Shown: piece by piece, positions 28,454 to 39,500 of the stretch | Layout: each line of letters begins with the position of its first letter | How positions within the stretch are numbered: position 1 is the stretch's first letter | From: Nodularia spumigena CCY9414 | Lineage (GTDB): Bacteria; Cyanobacteriota; Cyanobacteriia; Cyanobacteriales; Nostocaceae | Direction of reading: 5' to 3' | Assembly (NCBI RefSeq): GCF_000340565.2 | Contig: NZ_CP007203.1 | Location: 4,928,613-4,992,612, forward strand | Length of the DNA stretch: 64,000 nucleotides | Notes under the pieces: generated by a model | The model's input: only the letters and a program-made list of their open reading frames with translations | What the model was told of the DNA's origin: nothing | The model's database searches: none | Made by a program: the position numbers and the translations under genes

Positions 28454-29560
28454 TCAAGAATTAGGCTGAATCACAGCTTTCAGTACATAACCATGCTCTA
28501 CATCTGCCAGTGCTTGATTAATTTCTTTTAGTGTGTAGGCACGACTAATCAGATTTTCCCAAGCAATATTTTTTCTAGAATCACTATGTCTTTTTAGTAA
28601 TTCAATCATGCGATAAAAATGGCTAAAATCAATTCCCCAAGTCCCGCGAATATCAATATGTTTTAAATTAATTTCTAGGTGTGGATTGATGAGAATTTCA
28701 CCTGTATTAGTGTAATGTCCAACAATCACATAACGGCCTCCATTTCTTGTCATCGCCAAACCCTCTTTAACAGCAATCGGTACACCTGTCGCTTCAATGG
28801 TCACATCAGCACCATGTCCATTGGTTAATTCCAAAACCCGCTCAATATGTTGTCGAGGATTATCAGTTTCAATTATTAGGGTTTCATCTACTCCAAAGGA
28901 TTGTGCAACTTTTAAGCGACTCTCAAATTTATCAATAACAATCACTTTACCAGCGCCTGATAGTAAAGCGAGAATTGCCGCACTCAACCCCACAGGACCA
29001 GAACCTTGAACTACGACATTATCACCAATTTGAATTTGCGCTCTGTCTATAGCGTGTATTGCAGTGGGTAAAGCACAACCTCCAGCAATGAATTGTTTTG
29101 GTGAAACTTCTGCGGGTAAAGTGATTACCTTAACTCCTGGTTTCAGGTAAATCAATTGTGACCAACCACCTAGTAAACCGTCTTTGGCTGAGTAGGTGAC
29201 ACCATAAACCTTACGTTGTGGACAGCGCGTAGATGATTTAGCTACTAAACAATACCAGCAGTTGTAACAGGTTTCATGGACATCGAGAAAAGTAGCGATC
29301 GCTCCAGGGCGAATTAATTTACCATTAACATCACGAACCTGTCCTCCTGTTTCCACCACACGACCTACAGAAAAGTGTCCAGGGATAATGGGATAAGGTA
29401 CTCCTTCTAACCGCCCATGCAGTAAATGTACATCAGTACCACAGACTTCAGAATATAGGGTTTCAATTACGATTCCACCCGTTTCCAAAATCGGTTCTGG
29501 TAGTTGTTGCACCTCTACTGGTTGGTTAGGTGCGCTCATCACAGCTGCTAAAGGCATCAA
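28454..29560 (-). CDS. nosE: Zinc-dependent alcohol dehydrogenase of the 4-methylproline pathway
   Basis: A 368-residue medium-chain dehydrogenase. The catalytic zinc site includes Cys in SEVCGTDVHLLHG and His in IIPGHFSVGRV; the structural zinc lobe has four Cys in ETCYNCWYCLVAKSSTRCPQ. The cofactor fold begins NVVVQGSGPVGLSAAILALL, with VIDKFESRLKVAQSFG and DVTIEATGV. In nostopeptolide and spumigin-type pathways NosE oxidises 5-hydroxyleucine to the aldehyde that cyclises; the gene sits upstream of nosF and downstream of the dioxygenase, which matches that order. Function is inferred from this context. A second Met at position 2 makes the exact start uncertain by one codon. Confidence 0.88.
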   Translation of the reverse strand: MMPLAAVMSAPNQPVEVQQLPEPILETGGIVIETLYSEVCGTDVHLLHGRLEGVPYPIIPGHFSVGRVVETGGQVRDVNGKLIRPGAIATFLDVHETCYNCWYCLVAKSSTRCPQRKVYGVTYSAKDGLLGGWSQLIYLKPGVKVITLPAEVSPKQFIAGGCALPTAIHAIDRAQIQIGDNVVVQGSGPVGLSAAILALLSGAGKVIVIDKFESRLKVAQSFGVDETLIIETDNPRQHIERVLELTNGHGADVTIEATGVPIAVKEGLAMTRNGGRYVIVGHYTNTGEILINPHLEINLKHIDIRGTWGIDFSHFYRMIELLKRHSDSRKNIAWENLISRAYTLKEINQALADVEHGYVLKAVIQPNS

Positions 29561-29664
29561 TTATTTCCTCACTGTAAGTAGTCGTGCAAAATAAATTTTA
29601 TAGTTAAGAAAGGGAACAGGGAATAAATCAAGTCAAAAGTCAAAATTAAAGAACTTCTACCTTT

Positions 29665-29685
29665 TGCCTCCTGCCTCCTGCCTCC
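29665..29685. repeat. Three TGCCTCC heptamers
   Basis: Three exact tandem TGCCTCC units between the dioxygenase and dehydrogenase genes, ending 3 bases from the dioxygenase stop. Two GTCAAAA units lie just to the left (29633-29646). Both are STRR-class sequences. Confidence 0.7.
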
Positions 29686-29687
29686 TA

Positions 29688-30482
29688 TCAAGACCACAAA
29701 ATAATTTCACCGTTGGGAAGTAAACCAATTGCAGAGGTGAAAGTTATACGCTGTCCATCCATTGGCTCAACAGTGTGAAAATTGCGTGTATTGAAAATGA
29801 ACACATCCCCCACATAAGGCTGGAAAGTAATCATATCTGCATCTGCAATGACTGTATCACTATAGCCGTAGGAATCAAGTTTATATTCGTCATTGCCTGG
29901 TTGCCATTGGCGATCGTAAATACGGGTTTTACCGTGATTATTGGGGGAAAATCTCAAGTATAAATTCCAAGAAAGTTGATAAATTACTGTACCAACTTCC
30001 CATTCAGATTGTTCTGAGGGAGCATAATCAATATGCAGTTGAGTACCCTGCTCTATTTTTCTAATCAATCCCGCATAATAACTACCATATAATGGTTCTG
30101 AAGCAATCCGCACATTAGCACCTGTACAATCACGGATTTTCTCCATTAACCGTTCTAAGGGATTAAAAGAGGCTGCCATGATGGAGTCTCTTAATTTTAT
30201 TGTGCGTTCTACTGCTTGAAAATAAGCTGCCTTACTAATGCGGTTATATTCAAATACGGTGATGCCAATTCGCTCAATTTTGGGATACACATTTTGATAA
30301 GAATCAAAATTAAACAATTGAGCCTGAGCCACTAAACTATCACACTCTTGCTCTGTAGCAAAATCTTTGATGCGAATTAAAGGAATGCGGTTTTCCCATA
30401 GCATCTTTAATGATTCTTTCGTTAGGGAATATTCTTGTTTACTTTCCCAAACTTTGCTTTTAATCTGGTTGTCAGTAATCAT
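29688..30482 (-). CDS. ldoA: 2-oxoglutarate/Fe(II) oxygenase, probable leucine 5-hydroxylase
   Basis: A 264-residue oxygenase. The jelly-roll metal triad is visible: His and Asp in TQLHIDYAPSEQ (about 149-151) and the distal His in NTRNFHTVEP (about 236), with Arg in DGQRITFTSAIG to bind 2-oxoglutarate. Nostoc punctiforme carries a leucine 5-hydroxylase (LdoA) that starts 4-methylproline synthesis together with NosE and NosF; the gene order here (oxygenase, zinc dehydrogenase, P5C reductase) is what that pathway needs. I infer the same role; substrate cannot be proved by reading. The ATG at 30482 has TTAGGAAC upstream as ribosome site. It follows the NRPS gene by 62 bases and is likely cotranscribed. 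Confidence 0.78.
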   Translation of the reverse strand: MITDNQIKSKVWESKQEYSLTKESLKMLWENRIPLIRIKDFATEQECDSLVAQAQLFNFDSYQNVYPKIERIGITVFEYNRISKAAYFQAVERTIKLRDSIMAASFNPLERLMEKIRDCTGANVRIASEPLYGSYYAGLIRKIEQGTQLHIDYAPSEQSEWEVGTVIYQLSWNLYLRFSPNNHGKTRIYDRQWQPGNDEYKLDSYGYSDTVIADADMITFQPYVGDVFIFNTRNFHTVEPMDGQRITFTSAIGLLPNGEIILWS

Positions 30483-30544
30483 GGCTTAGTTCCTAATGTT
30501 TCAAAAAATGTGATTTTTATTGCAAATTAGTGATGTTGAGATAG

Positions 30545-33500
30545 TTAGTTAGTCCTATTACCAAATACCATTGGCTCTGTTACCAACTGGTCATCAATAA
30601 AACCGCTACTAATGAAGTAGGAAATATAAGTTTCTAGCAATTTTTGGTCTAGCGCGGGATACATAAAATCAGTATTTACTAGCCCATTGATAGTGTTTTG
30701 ATAGTCAATCTGTGGTTCGTCGTTGTTTTCTACCTCAGTTTTGGGAATAATATGAGACAAAAATCTTAAATTATCTGTATCAGACATTTGACTATAAAGT
30801 GAAATCTCTGAATGCCATTTCTCTACAGGAATCATCTGTACAGGGTATCCTAAAGAGCGAATCAAGTTAAACAAATCCTTAATTTTAGTAGATTCAGGAT
30901 TGACTAGATGAAATGCTTTTCCTAAAGATTCCTTTTGTCCTGATAGATGAACAATCATCTTGCTCACATAGTCTACAGGAGTCAAATTATCTTCCATATT
31001 TATATCAGGAACTCTTCTCATTTCTAAACAACCTTTGACTAACCTGCAAAATAAATCATCTGTATTACTAATCCCTGTTTGGGTGTTTCCTGTAATTCTT
31101 GATGCGCGATAAATAGCCACAGGAAGTCCCAAATCACGAGCTTGCATCACTAATTTTTCTGCTACCCACTTACTTTGGATATAGCCATTATCAAGAGTTT
31201 GATATTGCTCAAGGGGATCGGATTCTAAAATCAATCCAGCCTCATTAGGAGAAGATGCTGATAAAACAGATGTGGTGGAAATGAAGTGCAAAGGTTTAAC
31301 TTTGATTTCACTAGCTAAACGAATGATTTCTTGAGTTCCCAAAACATTAGCAGGTTTTAAAACAGAGTAGGGATAAATAACATTAATCCATGCACCACAA
31401 TGATAGATAACATCTATCTGACTTGCTAACTGTTGAAATTCTGATGTGGAAAGACCTAAATGGTTTTTCCCTAAATCTCCAACTACAGGAATAATGCGTT
31501 TTCTGTAAATTACTGACCAGAGTTGATAAAATTCAAGCTGACTTTGTAGCTTTTGTTGTGCCTGTTCAATATCAGTAGCACGAATCAAACAATAAATATC
31601 AGCTTGGGTGTTTTGCAGGAGTTCATAAAGTAAATGACTACCCAGAAAACCAGTCACTCCTGTTAAAAAGATTCGTTGAGGTTTGTTGTTGTACTCTGTA
31701 GAGACGTTATATATAACGTCTTTACAAATTTGAATGCTGGCATCTAAAACCGCTTCTGCTTTTAAATCAAAGCTAGAGGTAGTAATGGTATCCTTCTGAC
31801 TTGTTAGTAAACTATCAAACCCGGCCGCGAGTTCTGCTACTGTGGGGTTTTCAAACAAATAACGTAGGGGTAAATCTATTTGCAAGGTTTCTGTTAATAA
31901 AGACATCACTTGCATAGCGCGTAAAGAATTGCCCCCCATGTCAAAAAAGTTGTTGTGAATGCCTAACTGTGTTGTTCCTAAAACACTGCTCCAAATATCT
32001 GCTATTAGTTTTTGTGTGGGTGTATGGGGTAAAACAAAGTTAGTCAAATCAATGTCTTGACTGGGTGCGGGTAAAGCGCGACGGTCTACTTTACCATTAG
32101 TAGTAATTGGTAAAGCTTCCAACATCACAAAAGCTGTGGGAATCATGTAATTTGGCAGCTTTTGTTTCAAGAAGCTTTGTAATTCATTTTGGGTTAAGGA
32201 TGGATTATCAGAAACAACATAAGCAACTAATTGTTTATGGACTGCTTGATCTTCTCTGAGCATCACAACCTGAGCAATTACATCAGGATGTTGAACTAAG
32301 AGACTTTCAATTTCTCCCAGTGCAACGCGGAAACCTCGGATTTTCACTACATCATCAATGCGTCCGATAAATTCGATATTACCATCGGGTAAATAACGTG
32401 CTAAATCTCCTGTTTTATAGAGGTAATGGGATGGTTGGTGAGCGAAGTCGAACCATTTACCATCTTTAAACGGGTTGAGAATAAATTTCTCTTGTGTCAA
32501 TTCTGGGCGGTTGAGATAACCCCGCGCTAAACGCTCACCACCAATGTACAATTCACCTTTAACTCCTATGGGAACTGGTTGCAAATTAGAGTCAAGGATG
32601 TAAATTTCTGTATTAGCAACAGGACGACCTATGAGAACTGAATTGGTTTTTTCTGGTTGGTAATTCTGCACATCATAGACTATTGCTGTAACTGAGGCTT
32701 CCGTGGGACCGTAAGCATTTAAACAAGTGATTCTATCCCCTACGAATTGCTGCCACATTGCCACTGTTTCCGGTAAAACTGTATCTCCACCCACTGTCAA
32801 TAAACGTAAACTTTGGGGTACGGTGGAGTATGATTGAGATACTGCTACCATCCATTCATGCCAATAAGCGGAAGTCAGGGTTAAAACAGTTATTTGTTGT
32901 TGTTCTATAAACTGGGCAAAATTGGCAAAGGAAGAAAACATTTGCACTGGTCTTAATACTACTGTTCCGCCTTTAAACCAAGTGGGGAAAATTTCTTCTA
33001 ATGCTACATCAAAGCCGAAAGCTGCAAATTGTAAAACGCGTTGCCTTTGCCCGCCGTAGGCATCGCTACTCGTCAAACCAAATGCTTCACTAATGGCACT
33101 GCTATGATTTACCAAAGCTCCATGAGTTAACATCACGCCTTTGGGTTTGCCGGTAGAACCAGAAGTATACAATACACAAGCTAAGTTTTCCGGTATAACT
33201 TCACTCACCGGATTTTCTGGACTTTGAGAATAGAATACTTCACATTCTTGATCTAAGACAATTACTTTCACGCCTTCAACTGGCAAGAAGTTGAGTAATT
33301 TCTCTTGTGTGATCAATACAGAAATTTGTGAATCTTGGGATATGTAAGTTAATCGTTGTTGGGGATAATCAACATCTAGGGGGACATAACCGCCTCCAGC
33401 TTTGAGGACTGCTAACAGTGCTACAGTCATGGAGATCGATCGCTCTAAATAAATTCCCACCAAAACCTCTGGACCCACACCCAGAGATTGTAAATAATGG

Positions 33501-36500
33501 GCTAATTGATTAGCTTGGGTGTTTAACTGTTGATAAGTCAATTGTTGATCATCAAACACCACCGCTACAGCATCCGGTGTTAGTTCTACCTGCTGTGCAA
33601 ATAATTGATGGAGACATTTACCTACAGGATAATCAGCTTGAGTATCATTCCACTCAACCAGTAACTTTTGCCGTTCAACTGCTGTTAATATGGGCAATTG
33701 GTCAATGCGTTCTTGGGGATTACTAACCACTGCTTCCAGCAAAGTCACAAAATGACCAATCATGCGCTCGATGGTGCTATGGTCAAACAGATCAGTGTTG
33801 TATTCCCACACTCCTACCAGTCCGTTAGCGGTGTTCTGCATGAATAAAGTCATATCAAATGCAGCTGTAACACCTTTAAATGGGACTGAACTAACGGTTA
33901 ACCCATTTAACTCCAACTCAGACACAGGAGCATTTTGCAGGTTAAACATGACTTGGAATAGAGGTGTATGGGATAAATCCCGTTCTGGTTGCAATGCTTC
34001 CACCAGCATTTCAAAAGGCAAATGTTGATGAGCATAAGCACCCAAAGCCATTTCTCTCACACGAGTCAGCAATTCACTAAAACGGGGATTACCTGCCAAA
34101 TTACTACGCATCACCAAAGTATTGACAAAAAAGCCAATTAACCCTTCTATTTCCGAGCGATCGCGGTTAGCAATGGGTGAACCTACCAAAATATCTGACT
34201 GTCCGGTGTAGCGATAAAGCAAGGTGTCATAAGCAGCCAACAGCGTCATAAACAGGGTATAACCTTGATTTTGACTCAGTTTGATCAATTTATCAGTTAA
34301 CTCAACTGACAGGGCAAATTCATGAGTTGCACCAACTAAAGTTTGTACAGCAGGTCTGGGTCTGTCTGTCGGTAATGATAATACAGCTGGTGCGTCTTTA
34401 AGTTGCTGTTCCCAGTAAGAAAGTTGACTTTGCAGTACATCCCCTTGTAACCATTGTCTTTGCCAAATCGCAAAATCTGCGTACTGAATTGACAGAGGTG
34501 TTAAAGGTGACGGTTGACCTTGAGAATAAGCATTATATAGTTGTGTAAGTTCTTGAACAAAAACACCCATTGACCAACCATCAGAAACAATGTGGTGCAT
34601 ACACACTAACAATACTTGCTCTGTCTCGTTCAACAAGACTAACTGCACTCTCATTAACGCTTCTGTTCTTAAATCAAATGGTTTAATCATTTGTTGTTGC
34701 GTTAATTGTTCTACAGCTATTTCCTGTTCTGTTGTGGGTAAGTGCTGTAAATCAACAATTGATACTATTCCCTGTTCCTTGTTCCCTGCTTTCTGTTCCC
34801 TAATAACTTGAGTTGGTTGTCCATTAACAGCAATGAAATTAGTACGTAAAGCTTCGTGACGATGAATAATTGTTTGCAAACTTTGCTCTAAGGCTGCAAT
34901 TTGCAGATTTCCCAGCAAGCGTAAAGCAGTGGGTATGTTGTATAAAACACTCTTTTGATCAAATTGCTCTAAGAACCACAAACGCTGTTGAGCAAAAGAC
35001 ATTGGTAAGTCAGAATTTTTTTCTCTTGGTAAAAGCGGTGGTGCTGAAATTTCTAAATTTTCTTGCTGTAACTGCCCAATAATATGCGCTAATTCGCCCA
35101 CTGTAGGGGCAGTAAATAACTCATACAAAGGTAGTTCTACTTGGAAAATGTTGCGGATGCGTGAAACTAATTGTGTTGCTAGTAGGGAGTGTCCCCCCAG
35201 TTCAAAGAAGTTATCATCAATACCCACTGGCTCAACTTTCAGCACTTGCGACCAAATTTGGGTTAACAGTTCTTCAATGGGAGTACGCGGAGCAACATAT
35301 TTTTCTAGCAGTGTGCTTTCTAAGTCTGGTGCGGGTAATGCACGTCTGTCTACCTTACCACTGGGAGTTAATGGGAAGGATTGCAAGATTACAAAAGCAC
35401 TGGGTATCATGTAATCTGGCAATTTTGCTTTCATGAATTGCCGCAATTCGCTAACTGTGGGTGTGCTTTCTGGATGTGCTACCACATAAGCAACTAAACG
35501 TTTATTACCAGGGGTATCTTCACGGGCAATTACACAACATCCTTCCACATCCCCATATTGACTTAGTGCTGCTTCCACCTCACCCAACTCAATACGGAAA
35601 CCACGTATTTTTACTTGAGTGTCAATGCGTCCCAAGTATTCAATATTGCCATCTTCTAGATAACGTGCCAAATCCCCAGTTTTATATAGGGTTAGGGACT
35701 GGGTAGGATGATTTTTTTCTTCCTGCCCAATGTTCAATTTAATAAATCTTTCTGCTGTTAAATCTGGACGGTTGAGGTAGCCTCTAGCCAAACTCACACC
35801 ACCAATATACAACTCTCCTGGAATACCAATAGGTACAGGCTGTAAATTTTGATCTAAAAGATAAATCTCTGTATTGGCGATCGCCTTGCCAATGGGAGGC
35901 AATAGTGGCCAAGTTTCTACTGGAGGAGAAAGTGTAAAGGCTGTAACTGCATGACTTTCCGATGGTCCATAATGATTGTGCAGAGTACAATTACCCAGCT
36001 TACTGAACCATTGAGAAATTGCCGGAGTAATCTGCAATTGTTCACCAGCAGTAATAATTTCTTTCAGATCAGTTGCAAATAATTCACTATCAACTGCTAC
36101 TTCCGCGAGTTGTTGTAAAGCGACAAAGGGAACAAACAATCTAGCAACAGCTTTTTCTTCCAGAAAACCCAATAAAGCCAAGGCATCCCGGCGTAATTCC
36201 TCTGTAATTAACACTAATGTACCGCCAGAACACCAAGTAGAGAAGATTTCTTGGAAGGAAACATCAAAGCTAATAGGAGCAAATTGCAGGGTTTTTGCGT
36301 CCTGAGCAACTGTGGTATTTTCCAATTGCCAGAGAATCAAATTACACAATGGTAAATGATTCATGGCTACACCCTTGGGTTTACCTGTAGAACCGGATGT
36401 GTAAATTACATAAGCTAAGTTATGGGTTTGTACAGCAGAGATGGGATTTTCTTGATTTAATTGGGAAATTACTTGAGTGTCAGTATCTAAACAGACAATT

Positions 36501-39500
36501 TTTGGCTGAGAAGAAGCAGGGGAACTCAAAACCTCATCTTCCCCTGCTCCCTGCCCCCCTGCTTTTTCCCGCTGGGGTAGTCGGTTGAGAAGTGACTGCT
36601 GAGTTAACAACACTGAAACTTGGGCATCTTCTAACATGAAAGCCAAACGTTCAGTAGGATATTCTGGGTCAAGTGGCACATAAGCACCACCGGCTTTGAG
36701 AATACCCAATATTCCTACAACCATTTCTAAAGAACGCTCAACACAAATACCTACCAAAACATTAGGTTTCACACCCAAATATTGGAGGTAATGCGCTAAC
36801 TGGTTAGCACGGCTATTTAATTCATTGTAGGTCAGTTGTTGATTACCACACTCCACAGCTACAGCATTTGGTGTAAGCTCTGCTTGTTCCTCAAATAACT
36901 GATGGATACACTTATCAAGGGGATATTCAGTTTGAGTATGATTCCATTGTTTTAATAGCTGCTGTTTTTCAACTTCTGTAAGTAATGGTAATTGGGAAAT
37001 TTGCGCTTTGGGGTTAACAGCAATTCCAGATAGTAATGTTTGGAAATGTCCTAACAAACGAGCGATTGCAAAATCATCAAATCGGCTAATATCATAGCTA
37101 ATTCTTACCAATAATTCCTGACCAGGAATCACCATCACTGTTAAAGGATAATTGGTTTGCTCGATAGCCTGAAAGTTATCTATTGAGAAACCATAATTAT
37201 TTTGTTGCGCTGCTTCATCAATTGGATAATTATCAAAAACAACAAGACTCTCAAATAAAGACGTTCCTCTGGGAACATCACTCAATCCTTGAATATCTAC
37301 CAATGAGCTATAGGAATATTGCTCAGACTCAACTTGCTGTGTTTGTAAATCTTTCAACAAAGACAAAACTTCAGTTTCAGGCCAAGTTTGAACTCTTACT
37401 GGTAAGGTGTTGATAAAGAGTCCTACCATTGACTCTACACCCATCAAAGATGGTGGACGACCGGATACAGTAGCACCAAAAACTATATCTGGTTCTTGAC
37501 TGTAGCGAGATAGCAGTAAAGCCCAAGTTCCTTGCACCAAATTATTCATCGTCAGTTGATGCTGTCGGGCAAAAGTTTGTAAAGCCTCTGTTTGTTGCGC
37601 TGTCAGTTGGATTTTTTCTTCTCTGTAACTAGAATCTAAATGTTTGCGGCTTGAGGATAATTTATCAACTGTTAAAGGAGTAGGTGCAGTAAAACCTTGA
37701 AGTTTTTGTCTCCAAAATTCTGGAGATTGGGTAAAGTCTTGTTGTTGTAACCAACCAATATAGTTGCGGTAGCCTATAGCTGGTGGTAGTGTCTTAATTT
37801 CACCCTGAGAAATTGCGTGATAAAAATACAAGAAGTTTTGGAAAAGTAAAGGTACTGACCAGCCATCAAGCAATAAATGATGAAAATTCCAAACAAATTG
37901 ATATCTATCTGCATTTAATTGAATGAGACTCAAGTTCATCAATGGTGCAACAGAAAGTTGGAAACCCTGTTGTCGGTGTGACTGTAATAAAGATTCTAGT
38001 TTTTGTTGTTGCTGTTGTGGAGATAGCAAACGCCAATCATCACTGTGTACTTTAACATCCACTTGCCGATATACTACTTGCAGTGGTTGATCTAATTGTT
38101 CCCATACAAAAGCAGTCCGCAAAACGGAATATCTGGCTACTACTTGCTGCCAAGCTTGCTCAAAAGCTTGTATGTTGACATTACCACTCAAACTGTAAAT
38201 TAACTGCTCAAAATATGCCTGAGAATCAGGAGCATACAAACTTTCAAACAGTATCCCTTCTTGCATAGGGGAGAGTGGATAAATATCTTGAATATTGCGC
38301 GAATTATTTTTGCCTAAACTTGCTAATAGTTGGTCTATTTCTAACTGGTTGAGCTTCAATAACGGGAAATCTGAAGGTGTGTTACCTACACTTTCAGGTA
38401 ATGCACAATGGGCAATAAGTTCTTGTAAAGTCTTGACAAATTCCTGTGCTAGATTTTCGATTGTGGCACGTTGATGGAGATTTGTACTGTAAGTCCACTC
38501 TATTCGCAGCTTTTCTTCGGCAATAATGCTGTCAATTTCTAACACATAAGGGCGGTTGTTTTGTAAACCGTGCATTTTTCCCGCAGACTCACTAGCTACC
38601 TGCATCCAAGAAGTTGTATTGATCTGTTGATCAAATTGACCCAAATAATTAAAACTGATTTCGGCTTGGGGTAATGTTTTTAGTTGAGTAGCAATTTCTG
38701 GATCTTGACTTAGATAGCACAATAGTCCATAGCCAATGCCTTTATTGGGAATAGCCCGCAGTTGTTCTTTAACAGATTTTAAAGCATCCGCTAGATTGTC
38801 TGTAGCTGGGAGTTCTACCACTACAGGGAAGATGGTTGTAAACCAACCAATGGTACGTGATAAATCTACACCATCAACTATATCTTCTCGTCCATGACCT
38901 TCTAAATTGAACAGCACATTCTTAGAGTTAGTCCATTTGCTCAAAACTAAGGCCAAGGCTGTCAGTAGGACATCGTTAATTTGAGTGTTGTAAGCTTTTG
39001 GTACATCGTGCAGTAAGGCTTGAGTTTCTGCCTCACTTAAAGACAATAATACTGTGTTAGCTGCGGCAACAGTATTTTCCCCTTTTGTATAGTCCACGGG
39101 GATAGAAGGAACTGCGGCGCGAGTTTCATTCAACCAATAAGCTGCTTCAGACTTGAGAGCTTGTGATTGTGCATAAGCTGTTAATTTCTCAGACCAATCT
39201 TTAAAAGCAGTGGTTTTGGCAGGAAGTTGAATGGCTTTACTTTGATCAAGTTGCTGGTAAGCTGTCTGTAAATCGTCTAATAAAATCCGCCAAGAAACAC
39301 CATCAATGGCTAAGTGATGGATAGCTATGAGTAATTGCGCTCTTTTTTGATTACCCAGATTAAAAAAGGCGACTTGCACTAGATTGTCTGACAGATTTAA
39401 ACTCGCCTGAAACAAAGCTACTTTAGCTTCAATAGCTGCTTGTTGTTCACTCTCTGGCAATACAGATATGTCTATTTCAGAGAAAGCAATATTATCATTG

